Source of the DNA: Trujillonella endophytica
GTDB taxonomy: Bacteria > Actinomycetota > Actinomycetes > Mycobacteriales > Geodermatophilaceae
NCBI RefSeq assembly: GCF_900110555.1
Contig: NZ_FOEE01000020.1
Location: 19,243 to 83,242 of the forward strand
Direction of reading: 5' to 3'
DNA length: 64,000 nucleotides
This document shows, piece after piece, positions 45,782 through 54,402 of this stretch (the first letter of the stretch is position 1; every line of letters begins with the position of its first letter). The position numbers and the translations under genes were made by a program. The notes below the pieces were generated by a model that did not search any database, was not told the DNA's origin, and was given only the letters and a program-made list of their open reading frames with translations.

Positions 45782-46846
45782 CTACGGGGCGAGGAACCCG
45801 CGGAAGGTCCGGAGGTAGTCGACGAAGGCCGGCGAGACGTCCTGCCCGGCGACGTGCGCGACGTCCACCGGCATCGGCACCGGCTCCCAGTCGGCGTCGC
45901 GGGCGAGTTGCGCGTACTCCCCGTGCAGGATCGCGGCGCGGCCGACGAACGCGAAGTCCGCGCCGCGCTCGAGGACCGCCGCGGCGTCGGCCGGCGTCCG
46001 CACCTTCCCCGCGGCGCCGAGCCGGGTCCCACCCCGGGGCAGCTCGGCGAACAACTCCAGCAGCGGCTGATCCTGGGCGTCGTCGTCGACCGAGTACTTG
46101 GTGACGTCCCACAGCGACAGGTCCAGGTAGTCCAGCTCGCCGCGGCCGAACAGCTCGGCAGCGAGCTCGCGCATCTCGAGGGTGCGCAGGCCGAACCGCT
46201 CCACCGACAGCCGCAGGCCGAGCTGGAAGTCCGGCCCGCACGCCGCCCGGATGCCCGCCAGCACCTCGAGCAGCAGGCGGGCGCGGTTCTCCGGGGAACC
46301 GCCGTAGGCGTCGGTGCGCTGGTTGGTCTCCGCGGAGAGGAACTGGGTGAGCACGTAGCCGTGCGCGCCGTGCACCTCCACGCCGTCGAAGCCCGCCCGC
46401 TCGGCCCGCACCGCCGCGGCGACGAAGTCCTCGCGCAGCCGGTGGACCTCGTCGAGCTCCAGCGCGCGGGCGCCCTCCACCTCGGAGGCGGAGACGCGGT
46501 CGGCGACGAGCTCGCGGTCGGCCCGCGCGCCGGCGTGGTGCAACTGGACGACGCCGAGCGTGCCGGTCGCGCGCAGGTCCGCGGCGAGGGAGGTCAGCCC
46601 GTCGAGGAAGTCGTCGGAGTGGATCGCCAGCTGCCCGCCGAAGCCCTGGCCGCTGGGCTGCACGTGCGAGGCGCAGGTCATCGTGAGCCCGAAACCGCCC
46701 CGGGCGCGGCGCACCAGCCAGGCGCGCTCGGCCTCGGACAGCCGGCCGTCGTCGTGGCTCTGCCGGTTGGTCAGCGGCGCCAGCGCCAGCCGGTTGGGCA
46801 TGGGGCGGCCGCGCGGGAACGTCAGCGGGGCGAAGAGGTCGGGCAC
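45782..46846 (-). CDS. NADH:flavin oxidoreductase (old yellow enzyme family)
   Basis: A 354-aa FMN-dependent TIM barrel. DLFAPLTFPRGRPMPNRLALAPLT is the N-terminal FMN strand, then VVQLHHAGARAD, EVHGAHGYVLTQFLSAETNQRTDAYGGSPENRARLLLEV with the conserved HxAH-type and Asn/Gly positions, and GADFAFVGRAAI near the C-terminus. The GTG at 46846 gives the complete PDLFxPL start; a later ATG would lose it. It probably reduces an enone double bond of an alpha,beta-unsaturated carbonyl, which would suit the catabolic genes to its right. No obvious ribosome site. Confidence 0.88.
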   Translation of the reverse strand: MPDLFAPLTFPRGRPMPNRLALAPLTNRQSHDDGRLSEAERAWLVRRARGGFGLTMTCASHVQPSGQGFGGQLAIHSDDFLDGLTSLAADLRATGTLGVVQLHHAGARADRELVADRVSASEVEGARALELDEVHRLREDFVAAAVRAERAGFDGVEVHGAHGYVLTQFLSAETNQRTDAYGGSPENRARLLLEVLAGIRAACGPDFQLGLRLSVERFGLRTLEMRELAAELFGRGELDYLDLSLWDVTKYSVDDDAQDQPLLELFAELPRGGTRLGAAGKVRTPADAAAVLERGADFAFVGRAAILHGEYAQLARDADWEPVPMPVDVAHVAGQDVSPAFVDYLRTFRGFLAP

Positions 46847-46887
46847 CGCCGCAAGGTAACCCGGGGGCGGGCGGGGACCGAGCCCGG

Positions 46888-47088
46888 CTACAGGCGCTGC
46901 TGCTTGCGGGCCACGACGACGAGGACGCCCAGGACGACGACCAGCGGCACCCAGCTCGGCAGGCCGAACCCGCCCAGGAGGACGGAGGCGACGAAGAGCA
47001 CGAGCTGGAAGCCCAGCCAGATGCCCAGGGCGACGACGACCCAGAAGAGCACGGGCCGCTCCATCTGCAGACGGCGCAGGTAGTCCAT
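46888..47088 (-). CDS. 66-aa membrane protein
   Basis: A short gene with GAGGGG five bases before the ATG. After MDYLRRLQMERP come two hydrophobic helices (VLFWVVVALGIWLGFQLVLF and WVPLVVVLGVLVVVARK), ending QQRL. No family recognised. Diverges from the amidohydrolase across a 300-bp promoter region; ends 41 bp before the flavin oxidoreductase start. Confidence 0.65.
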   Translation of the reverse strand: MDYLRRLQMERPVLFWVVVALGIWLGFQLVLFVASVLLGGFGLPSWVPLVVVLGVLVVVARKQQRL

Positions 47089-47178
47089 GACAGCCCCTCG
47101 GTCGATCGGTGTCACCAGGCGAACGCCGCCGGGCGGCCCGGCGTTCCGCGCCCCTGCCCGCACCCCTCCGACGAGGGA

Positions 47179-47233
47179 GGCATTGCCTGCGGGAATGCCA
47201 GATGCCTACTCTGGGATCGCGTAATTGTGTTAC
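47179..47233 (+). promoter_or_regulatory. Promoter and palindromic sites upstream of the second amidohydrolase
   Basis: TTGCCT (47183-47188) and TACTCT (47207-47212) are an 18-bp-spaced -35/-10 pair. GGCATT-N9-AATGCC (47179-47199) overlaps the -35 and spacer, and GTAATTGTGTTAC (47221-47233) follows the expected start site. The resulting 5' leader to the ATG at 47388 would be about 165 nt, long enough for regulation, though no known riboswitch is evident. The upstream remainder (47089-47178) shows nothing clear. Confidence 0.5.
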
Positions 47234-47387
47234 AGCCCACTCGGCGATGGCAGCATGGGGCCCCGACCACCCCAGCGGCGAGCCCCGCGCCGCCCGACCG
47301 CACCACCCCCGGCCGGGGAACGGGCAGATCCGCCCCCACCACCCGGTGACCACTCGCTCCGGAATCCCGCGCTCGAGGGAGAGCCCC

Positions 47388-48689
47388 ATGAACATGGACG
47401 ACCTGATCCTGGTGAGCGTCGACGACCACATCGTCGAGCCGCCGTCGATGACCGACTACATCCGCGACCACGTGCCCGCGCGCTTCAAGGACCGCGCTCC
47501 CCGGGTCATCCGCCGTCCCGACGGCACCGACGCCTGGCTGATCGAGGGCCAGGAGATCCGCACGTTCGGGCTGAACGCCGTGGCCGGCCGGCCCAAGGAG
47601 GACTGGGGGCGCGACCCCGACACCTTCGAGGAGGTGCGGCCGGGCGCCTACGACGTGCACGAGCGGGTCCGCGACATGAACGCCAACGGGATCCTGGCCA
47701 GCCTGAACTTCTCCTCGTGGCCCGGGCTGGGTGGCCAGTTCTTCGTCACGAACGACGACAAGGAGTTCTCCGCCGCGATCCTGCGCGCCTACAACGACTG
47801 GCACATCGACGAGTGGTGCGGCTCGCACCCCGGCCGGTTCATCCCGCTGGCGCTGTCCGGGTTCGCCGTCGGCCCGGAATTCATGGCCGAGGAGATCCGG
47901 CGGGTCGCCGCGAAGGGCTGCCACGCCGTCTCGTTCCACCCCGAGCCGCACCGGTTCAACGGCATGCCCGACATCCACGGCGACGAGTGGGACGAGGCGT
48001 ACCGCGCGTGCGAGGAGTCCGACACCGCGATGGTGTTCCACTTCGGCTCGGCGCCGAACTTCATGCCGCGCGCGCCGTTCGACGTCCTGATCCACACGAT
48101 GCCGTTCGCCACCGGCATCTTCGCCAGCGAACTGCTCTGGTCGCCGATCCTGCGCAAGTTCCCGACCCTGCGCTTCTCGCTGGCAGAGGCCGGCATCGGC
48201 TGGGTGCCGTACTGGCTGGAGCGGGCGGACATCACCTACCAGAAGCACCACACCTGGACCGGTCAGGACTTCGGGGACAAGCTCCCCAGCCAGGTGTTCC
48301 GCGAGCGGGTCCTCACCTGCTTCATCGAGGACACCGTGGGCCTGGAGACCCGGCACCACATCGGGGTGGAGAACATCGCCTGGGAGTGCGACTACCCGCA
48401 CTCCGACGCGACCTGGCCGCAGTCGCCGGAGATCCTGATGAAGTCCCTCGTCGAGGTGGGGCTGCCCGACGACGAGATCAACAAGATCACGTGGGAGAAC
48501 GCCTGCGCGTTCTACCGGTTCGACCCGTTCGAGCACCTGCCCAAGGAGCAGGCGACGGTCGGGGCGCTACGGGCCCTGGCCACCGACGTCGACACCACGC
48601 CGAAGGCGCTGCACGGCGATCACCCCGAGATCATGGCCCAGATGCGGAAGATGCAGCGCGAGCAGACCGCGACCACGAACGGCCGCTGA
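47388..48689 (+). CDS. Amidohydrolase family 2 protein
   Basis: A complete 433-aa metal-dependent hydrolase. SVDDHIVEPP carries the N-terminal metal-binding DxH; FHPEPHRFNGMP and VFHFGSAPN add barrel-strand histidines, then LAEAGIGWVPYWLERAD and ECDYPHSDATWP with the metal-binding Asp. Paralogous to the truncated gene at 1-713. GAGGGAGAG precedes the ATG. Enzymes of this group decarboxylate or hydrolyse cyclic acids or beta-keto compounds. It is the leftmost gene of the second catabolic cluster and is followed by a terminator between it and the convergent SDR. Confidence 0.88.
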   Translation: MNMDDLILVSVDDHIVEPPSMTDYIRDHVPARFKDRAPRVIRRPDGTDAWLIEGQEIRTFGLNAVAGRPKEDWGRDPDTFEEVRPGAYDVHERVRDMNANGILASLNFSSWPGLGGQFFVTNDDKEFSAAILRAYNDWHIDEWCGSHPGRFIPLALSGFAVGPEFMAEEIRRVAAKGCHAVSFHPEPHRFNGMPDIHGDEWDEAYRACEESDTAMVFHFGSAPNFMPRAPFDVLIHTMPFATGIFASELLWSPILRKFPTLRFSLAEAGIGWVPYWLERADITYQKHHTWTGQDFGDKLPSQVFRERVLTCFIEDTVGLETRHHIGVENIAWECDYPHSDATWPQSPEILMKSLVEVGLPDDEINKITWENACAFYRFDPFEHLPKEQATVGALRALATDVDTTPKALHGDHPEIMAQMRKMQREQTATTNGR

Positions 48690-48705
48690 CCCCCGGACCC
48701 GCAGC

Positions 48706-48735
48706 GGCCCGCGCCCCCGCGAGGGGGTGCGGGCC
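48706..48735. terminator. Hairpin between amidohydrolase and SDR genes
   Basis: Arms of 13 bp with one G-T pair (GGCCCGCGCCCCC, 48706-48718, against 48723-48735) enclose a GCGA tetraloop. It lies 17 bp after the amidohydrolase stop and 23 bp from the SDR stop on the opposite strand, so it can end both. Confidence 0.75.
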
Positions 48736-48757
48736 GGTGCGGTCGGCGTCCGGGCCG

Positions 48758-49525
48758 TCAGGGGATCCCGCCGTCGACCCGCACGGTGGCCCCGGTGGTG
48801 TAGGACGACGCGTCGGACGCCAGGAACAGCGCCGCCCCGACGACCTCCGCCGGGGAACCGGCGCGCTGCAGGGCGTGGTCGGGGAAGATGCCGTCGCCGG
48901 TGCCCGTGTGCTCGGCCCACTCGAGATGCGGTCCCGTGGCGAACGGGCCCGCCATCAGCGTGTTCACCCGCACGGTCGGGCCGAGCGCGAGCGCGAAGGA
49001 GTCGGTCAGCGAGTTGAGCCCGGCCTTCGCTGCCGCGTAGGGCACGATCGCCGCGTTCGGGCGGATGGACCCGGTCGAGCTCACGTTGATGATCGAGCCC
49101 CGGCCGGCGGCGACCATCCGCGAACCGATCAGCGCGGTGAGCCGGAACGGCCCCTTGAGGTTGAGGTTGACCACCGCGTCGAACATCCGCTCGGAGACGT
49201 CGTCCAGCGACTCGTAGACCGGTGACATGCCGGCGTTGTTGATCAGGACGTCGACCTTGCCGAAGCGCTCGTAGGCCGCGTCGACCAGCCCGGGCAGCTG
49301 GTCCCAGCGCCCCACGTGCACGGCGTAGGGCAGGGCGGCCCGGCCCGTGCTGCGCTCGATCTCCTCGGCCACCTCCAGGCAGCTCTCCAGGGTGCGGCTG
49401 GCCACGACCACGTCGGCACCGCAGCGGGCCAGCGCCAGCGACATCTCGCGCCCCAGCCCCTTGCTGCCCCCGGTGACCACGGCGACCCGGCCGGTGAGGT
49501 CGAAGACCGTGTCGGCGTACCCCAC
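48758..49525 (-). CDS. SDR-family oxidoreductase (3-oxoacyl-type)
   Basis: A 255-aa classical SDR. TGGSKGLG (18-25) binds the cofactor, NNAGM near 97 follows, and the catalytic set is Ser149/Ser150, Tyr163 and Lys167 (YAAAK). The GTG start at 49525 lies 72 bp downstream of the CoA transferase gene, with a G-rich stretch as ribosome site. Reads as an NAD(P)-dependent ketone/alcohol dehydrogenase in the pathway of the second cluster, distinct from the longer SDR at 54469. Confidence 0.88.
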   Translation of the reverse strand: MGYADTVFDLTGRVAVVTGGSKGLGREMSLALARCGADVVVASRTLESCLEVAEEIERSTGRAALPYAVHVGRWDQLPGLVDAAYERFGKVDVLINNAGMSPVYESLDDVSERMFDAVVNLNLKGPFRLTALIGSRMVAAGRGSIINVSSTGSIRPNAAIVPYAAAKAGLNSLTDSFALALGPTVRVNTLMAGPFATGPHLEWAEHTGTGDGIFPDHALQRAGSPAEVVGAALFLASDASSYTTGATVRVDGGIP

Positions 49526-49597
49526 CTCAGCGCCCCCCGTCGGACGGGGCGGCGGGCCCCGTTCCGTGCCGCCGACGTGCGTCGGCCGATCCTGCGG

Positions 49598-51844
49598 TCA
49601 TGACGACTCCTCCTGCTCGAACACGGTCTCGTTGTCCGCGCCGGGCGCGGCGTACCGGCCCGCCCGCGGGGCGGGGGCGGCGGGCCACCGCGAGTGCGCG
49701 TCGACCACCCGGGCGACCCCGTGCGGGGGCAGGTCGACGAGGTGGCTGACGCCGTTGTCGACCCAGAACGGGTCGCGCAGCGGCAGCCGGTGCGGCACCA
49801 CCCGGCAGGCCGGGACCCCCTGGCCGCCGAGCAGCGCGGTCGCGGACGCCACGGTGTGGCCCCGCAGCACGGTCGCCGCGCCGGCCGGGGAGTCGACGTC
49901 CAGCGCCTCGGCCATCCGGGCGGTGCCGGCGCCCTCCGGCGCCGCCACCGCGACCCACCCGTCGGCGCACGCGTAGTAGCGGTGCCCCTCGTCGGGACCG
50001 CGGAACAGCCGGCCCCCGCGGAGCGGGGGAGGCGAGCCGACCCAGGTGGTGAACTCGGCCGACTGGACGAAGGTCGCGGAGGCGGCCAGCGAGACCCACA
50101 CCCGCTGGCCCCGGCCACCGATCCGGCGGGAGTAGAGCGCGGCGAGGCTGCCCAGTGCGCCCAGGGCACCGGTGGTGACGTCGTTGAGCGGGGCGCTGCA
50201 GACGACCGGCCCGCCGTCGCCGCCCTGGGCGTCGGCCATGCCGCTGAGCGCCTGCACGATCGGGTCGAACCCGGGGAGGTCGGCGAAGGCCTCGGCGTGG
50301 CCGAAGGCGGACACGTTGCAGTGCACCAGCCGCGGGAAGCGGGCCGCGTCGCCCTCCCCCAGGTCGAGCGCGGCCACCGCCCTCGGGCGCAGGTTCTCGA
50401 CGAGGACGTCGGCCCGGGCCAGGAGGGTGTGCAGCGCGCGCACGCCGTCGGGGGCCTTCAGGTCGAGGACCACGGCACGCTTGCGCTGGTTCACCGCGAG
50501 GAAGGAGAGCTGGTAGGCGCGGTAGGTGTCGCCGCCCGGGGGCTCGATCCGCACGACGTCCGCGCCGAAGTCGGCCAGCAGGGTGGACACCATCGGTGCC
50601 GCCACGAACGACGCGGCGTCGACGACGGTGACGCCCTCCAGAGGCAGGCGGAGGCCGGCGGGGGCGCCGGCCGGGGCGCTGGCCGGGGTGTCGGCCGTGG
50701 TGTCGGGATCCGCCGGCGGCCACGGGCCGCGCGGGTCCGTCGGGACCGGCCGGGCCACCCCGCGCACCGCGGCCGGCGTGCCGGAGAACGTCACCGGGAC
50801 GTCCGGCACGGTGACGGCGCCCAGCACGGGGTGCGGCAGGACGCGCAGGCCGCCGTTCTCCCGGACGATCGGACCCGCCGCCCACTCGGCCCGGGTCCCC
50901 ACGGTGGTGCACGGCACCCGGGCCTCGGCGAACCGGGCGAGCCAGTATCCGCTGGGCTGCGAGGCGAACACCGGCTCCAGCTCGGCGGTCACCCTCCGGC
51001 ACCCGCGGCCGACGTCCGCGACGGCCTGGAAGTCGCCGGCGACCTCGGGCAGCGCCATCACGTCGAGCCGGCCCAGCGCCTCGAGCGCCCGGAAGAACAG
51101 CTCGGGGGTCAGGGCCGCCAGGAAGACACCCAGCCCGTCGGCGCACCGGTAGATCCGCCAGTTCGGGATACCCGTCGACGAGCGGCTGGCCGTGAAGGGC
51201 AGGTCGCCGTTCAGCTCCGTGTACGTCGTGCCCACCAGGACGGCCGCGGCGTGCAGGCCCGTGACCACGCACGGCTGGGCGACGCCGTCGCGTTCCCGGC
51301 CGAGCAGCGCCGCCACCGCCGCTGCGGCACCGATCGCTCCGTGCAGGTGGGTGAGCCCGGCGACGACCGGGGCGACCGGGCTGTCGTCGTCGGCCGGGTA
51401 GAGCTGGGCCAGCCCGCCGAGGGCGGCAAGCAGCAGCGGATCCTCCGGCAGGTCGCACCACTCGCCGCGCTCCCCGTAGGGCGGCAGCCAGACGTGCGCG
51501 AGCTCCGGATGCCCCGCGCGCAGGGTGTCGGCGTCCCACCCCCGGGCCGGCAGCGACGAGGGCGTCTCGTCCACGAGGACCACGTCGGCCTGCCCCGCGG
51601 CCCCGGCGACGTCGTGGGCGGCGATCGGCGAGATCCGCTTGCCCCGGTCCCAGCACACCGCCGCCGGGCTCACCGGCTCCGGCGCCGCGTCCGGGTCGAG
51701 CCGGCGGACGACGTCCGCCCCCAGGTCGGCGAGCAGCATCCCGGCGATGCGGGCGGGCCGGCCCCGGGAGACCTCGAGGACCCGGACGCCGGACAGCGGC
51801 CCGGCCGAGGGCGTGCGCGGGTCGGACGCGGCGTCCCGCGACAT
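49598..51844 (-). CDS. Double-domain CaiB/BaiF (class III) CoA transferase
   Basis: A 748-aa protein made of two CoA-transferase domains joined in frame. The second (about 400-748) is canonical: ADFGADVVRIEPPGGD, NQRKRAVVLDLK, and Asp527 in GFDPIVQALSG as the catalytic residue, then SVWVSL-type turns. The first (about 17-390) has the same order with weaker motifs (LADLGADVVRRLDPD, CWDRGKR) and Asp135 in LPEDPLLLAALGG at the matching site. Most family members are single-domain homodimers; here both halves of a pseudo-dimer are one chain. The ATG has a purine-rich leader. The upstream 75 bp carry the TTGACA promoter and operator site A. Transfers CoA to an organic acid of the pathway. Confidence 0.87.
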   Translation of the reverse strand: MSRDAASDPRTPSAGPLSGVRVLEVSRGRPARIAGMLLADLGADVVRRLDPDAAPEPVSPAAVCWDRGKRISPIAAHDVAGAAGQADVVLVDETPSSLPARGWDADTLRAGHPELAHVWLPPYGERGEWCDLPEDPLLLAALGGLAQLYPADDDSPVAPVVAGLTHLHGAIGAAAAVAALLGRERDGVAQPCVVTGLHAAAVLVGTTYTELNGDLPFTASRSSTGIPNWRIYRCADGLGVFLAALTPELFFRALEALGRLDVMALPEVAGDFQAVADVGRGCRRVTAELEPVFASQPSGYWLARFAEARVPCTTVGTRAEWAAGPIVRENGGLRVLPHPVLGAVTVPDVPVTFSGTPAAVRGVARPVPTDPRGPWPPADPDTTADTPASAPAGAPAGLRLPLEGVTVVDAASFVAAPMVSTLLADFGADVVRIEPPGGDTYRAYQLSFLAVNQRKRAVVLDLKAPDGVRALHTLLARADVLVENLRPRAVAALDLGEGDAARFPRLVHCNVSAFGHAEAFADLPGFDPIVQALSGMADAQGGDGGPVVCSAPLNDVTTGALGALGSLAALYSRRIGGRGQRVWVSLAASATFVQSAEFTTWVGSPPPLRGGRLFRGPDEGHRYYACADGWVAVAAPEGAGTARMAEALDVDSPAGAATVLRGHTVASATALLGGQGVPACRVVPHRLPLRDPFWVDNGVSHLVDLPPHGVARVVDAHSRWPAAPAPRAGRYAAPGADNETVFEQEESS

Positions 51845-51895
51845 GGGGCCACCTCTCCGCTCCGGGGTCACGACCCGGCCGACGTTTCCGCAGGA

Positions 51896-51915
51896 CGTTC
51901 TGACTGTCAAGAACG
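51896..51915 (-). promoter_or_regulatory. Operator site A with TTGACA box, CoA transferase promoter
   Basis: CGTTCT-N8-AGAACG. On the minus strand TTGACA (51910-51905) is within it and a weak -10 (AAACGT) follows at 17 bp spacing. The 13-nt stretch GCCGTTCTTGACA is identical to that of site C (54405), and both are followed by a TGCGGAAA stretch. The box also overlaps the last codons of the enoyl-CoA hydratase gene. Confidence 0.6.
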
Positions 51916-51918
51916 GCG

Positions 51919-52674
51919 TTACGGCGGAGGGCCCGGAGCATCGGGCGGCGGGGTCGGCGCCATCCCGCCGGGCCGCCCGGACAGGGGGCGCATCGCCGCC
52001 ATCTCCCGCTCGGCGGCCCGCTGCGCGACATCGGCACGACCGGCCGTGAGGAGGCGCTTGGTCGCGACCACGGCGCCGGGATCGAGCGCAGCGAGCGTAG
52101 TGGCGACGGTCGTCGTGCGGTCGACCAGCGAGGCGTCCGGGACGACGCGCCACACCAGGCCCATCTCGCGCGCCTCGTCGGCGTCGAACCACTCGCTGGA
52201 GAGCATCGCCCACATCGCCGCGTCCCAGCGCACGCGAGCGGGCAGGAGCGCGCTGCTCCCGGCCTCCGGGACGAGCCCCAGAGCCGTGAAGGGCAGCCGG
52301 AACCGGGCCGAGGCGGCGGCGAGGAGGAGGTCGCAGTAGAGCAGCAGGGTGCAGCCGACACCGACGGCAAGCCCGTTCACCGCGCCCAGCAGTGGCTTCT
52401 CGAAGCTCCGCAGCGTGGCGAGCAGCGCGTCGAACTCCGCCGCCGCCCCCTCTCGCGCCGCGCCGCCCGCCGGGTCCAGCAGCGACCGGTCCGCTCCGGA
52501 GGAGAACGCCCGACCGGCGCCGGTCAGCACGACCACCCGGACGCCGACGTCGGCCCGCGCCCGCTCGAGGGCCAGGCGGAGATCGCGGTAGTCCGCGGCG
52601 GTGAAGGAGTTCAGCCGCTCCGGCCGCTCGAGTCGCAGCGAGGACACGTGACCGTCGATGTGCTCGCTCAGCAT
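51919..52674 (-). CDS. Enoyl-CoA hydratase/isomerase family protein
   Basis: A 251-aa crotonase-fold enzyme: LERPERLNSFTAADYRDL, AFSSGADRSLL as the first oxyanion segment, PLLGAVNGLAVGVGCTLLLYCDLLLAAASARF with the second, and LPFTALGLVPEAGSSALLP with Glu at the position of a catalytic acid. The C-terminal 20 residues are Pro-rich. ATG with a TGGAGCGG site. Diverges from the zinc-ribbon gene across a 57-bp gap. Hydrates or isomerises an enoyl-CoA of the pathway. Confidence 0.88.
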   Translation of the reverse strand: MLSEHIDGHVSSLRLERPERLNSFTAADYRDLRLALERARADVGVRVVVLTGAGRAFSSGADRSLLDPAGGAAREGAAAEFDALLATLRSFEKPLLGAVNGLAVGVGCTLLLYCDLLLAAASARFRLPFTALGLVPEAGSSALLPARVRWDAAMWAMLSSEWFDADEAREMGLVWRVVPDASLVDRTTTVATTLAALDPGAVVATKRLLTAGRADVAQRAAEREMAAMRPLSGRPGGMAPTPPPDAPGPPP

Positions 52675-52731
52675 CGGGCCGCTCCAGGTCGAAGGGTGTC
52701 GCGGATCACCCTGCCATGCAATTCTCGCGGC

Positions 52732-53181
52732 ATGGAACGCACGTCAGAACGTTCTTCTACCGAGGGCGCGCCGCCCCCGGCCGTCGTCCGCGTCATGCCG
52801 ACCACCGAGGAGCTCAGCGGCTTCTTCTGGACGTCGGGGCGGGACGGCGTACTGCGGCTCCTCGGCTGCGACGCGTGCGGCTACCTGATCCATCCACCGG
52901 TCGGGTACTGCCCCGCCTGCCAGGGCCGGGAGACCTCGCCGACCCCCGTCAGCGGCCGCGGCACGCTCTACTCGTTCACGGTCAACCACCAGCCGTGGGA
53001 CGGCGTCGGCGACCTGTACGTGATCGGCCTCGTCGAGCTCGAGGAGCAACCCGAGGTGCGGCTGCTGACCAACGTCGTCGGCGTGGACCCCTCCGACGTC
53101 CGGGTGGGCATGCCGGTCGAGGTGGTCTTCGAGGACCACGACCCGGTCTTCCTGCCGCTGTTCCGGCCGGTGGCCGCGTGA
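52732..53181 (+). CDS. Zinc-ribbon/OB-fold (DUF35) protein 1
   Basis: A 149-aa protein with a four-Cys ribbon (Cys46, Cys49, Cys60, Cys63: CDACG and CPACQG) followed by an OB domain (GRGTLYSFTVNHQPWDG, VGLVELEEQPEVRLLTNVV). DUF35 proteins pair with thiolase-fold partners; this gene overlaps the next thiolase-fold gene by 4 bp. Without a good ribosome site the ATG at 52732 is chosen by frame; if a leaderless transcript starts there, the palindrome AGAACGTTCT (52746-52755) is within the coding part. An ATG at 52795 would start after it. Expected to form the small subunit of an aldolase- or thiolase-type complex. Confidence 0.82.
   Translation: MERTSERSSTEGAPPPAVVRVMPTTEELSGFFWTSGRDGVLRLLGCDACGYLIHPPVGYCPACQGRETSPTPVSGRGTLYSFTVNHQPWDGVGDLYVIGLVELEEQPEVRLLTNVVGVDPSDVRVGMPVEVVFEDHDPVFLPLFRPVAA
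52746..52755. promoter_or_regulatory. Operator site B, palindrome AGAACGTTCT
   Basis: Perfect 10-bp palindrome preceded by GTC; GTCAGAACGT is shared with site A read on the minus strand. Overlaps the first codons of the zinc-ribbon gene (if it begins at 52732) and lies downstream of its promoter, where a bound repressor would stop elongation. Confidence 0.5.
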
Positions 53182-54362
53182 GCGGCTTCGAGGCCGCGGC
53201 CGTCATCTCCGGGATCGGCCAGTCGGCGGTCGGCCGGCGGCTCGGTCGCGACGGGCTGGAGCTCACCATCGACGCCGCGCTGGAGGCGATCGCCGACGCC
53301 GGGCTGACCGTCGCCGACATCGACGGCCTGTCCACCTACCCGGGGGGCACGGGTGTCTACCCGGGGTTCTCCGGCCCCGGCACCCCCGCGGTGCAGGACG
53401 CGCTCCGGCTGGAGCTGAACTGGCACAGCGGCGGCATGGAGGGCCCGGCGCAGGTCCAGGCGGTGGTCAACGCGGTGATGGCGGTGTCCGCCGGCCTGGC
53501 CCGGCACGTCCTCGTCTACCGCACCGTCACCGAGTCGACGGCGCAGGGCACCGGCCGGCGGCCCGGCATCGGCGCGGGGACGCCGATCGCGTCGGGGGCC
53601 CAGCAGTGGACGACGCCGTTCCGGCTGCTGTCGGCCGCCAACCACCTGGCGATGTACACGCAGCGGCACATGCACGAGTTCGGCACGACCTCGGAGCAGA
53701 TGGCCCAGATCGCGCTGAACGCCCGGCGCAACGCCGCGCTCAACCCGAAGGCGGTGTTCACCGCGCCGCTGACCCTCGAGGACTACCTCGACTCGCGGAT
53801 GATCTCCACGCCTTTCCGGCTCTACGACTGCGACATCCCGGTCGACGGCTCCACGGCCGTGATCGTCTCCGCCGCCGAGCACGCCCGCGACGTCGACCAC
53901 CCGGTGGCGCGCATCGAGGCGGTCGGCACCGCGCTGCGCGGGCGCCCGTCGTGGGAGATGTGGGACGACCTCACGACGATGCCGGCCCGGTCGGCCGCCG
54001 CGCACATGTGGTCGCGGACCGACCTGCGGCCGGCCGACGTCGACGTCGCCCAGCTGTACGACGGGTTCAGCTGGCTGGCCATGTCCTGGCTGGAGGCCCT
54101 CGGCTTCTGCGGGCACGGGGAGAGCGGCCCCTTCATCGAGGGCGGCGGCCGCATCGCTCTCGACGGTCCGCTGCCGCTGAACACGGCGGGCGGCCAGCTG
54201 TCGGGCGGCCGGCTGCACGGGTACGGGTTCCTGCACGAGGCCGTGCTCCAGCTGCGCGGCGAGGCGGGCGAGCGCCAGGTGCCCGGCCGGCCCGAGGTGG
54301 CGGCCGTCGGCAACGGCGGCGGCCCGCTGGCCGGCTGCCTGCTCCTCACCCGGTCCGCGTGA
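53178..54362 (+). CDS. Thiolase-fold lipid-transfer protein (Ltp2-like aldolase type)
   Basis: A 394-aa thiolase superfamily protein that lacks the normal nucleophilic Cys motif, like the Ltp2 aldolases which, together with a DUF35 partner, cleave a side chain by retro-aldol reaction. Typical parts: VISGIGQSAVGRR, IDGLSTYPGG, NHLAMYTQRHMHEFGTTSEQMAQIALNARRNAALNPKA, DCDIPVDGSTAVIVSA and AGGQLSGGRLHGYGFLHEAVLQLRGEAG. The GTG overlaps the DUF35 stop (GTGA), supporting a fixed complex. I infer retro-aldol or thiolytic cleavage of a CoA-bound side chain. Proof would need the active-site Tyr and Asp aligned to Ltp2. Confidence 0.83.
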   Translation: MSGFEAAAVISGIGQSAVGRRLGRDGLELTIDAALEAIADAGLTVADIDGLSTYPGGTGVYPGFSGPGTPAVQDALRLELNWHSGGMEGPAQVQAVVNAVMAVSAGLARHVLVYRTVTESTAQGTGRRPGIGAGTPIASGAQQWTTPFRLLSAANHLAMYTQRHMHEFGTTSEQMAQIALNARRNAALNPKAVFTAPLTLEDYLDSRMISTPFRLYDCDIPVDGSTAVIVSAAEHARDVDHPVARIEAVGTALRGRPSWEMWDDLTTMPARSAAAHMWSRTDLRPADVDVAQLYDGFSWLAMSWLEALGFCGHGESGPFIEGGGRIALDGPLPLNTAGGQLSGGRLHGYGFLHEAVLQLRGEAGERQVPGRPEVAAVGNGGGPLAGCLLLTRSA

Positions 54363-54402
54363 CGGACGACGACGCACCGACCCCCGCGGGCCGGCGTCAG
54401 TA

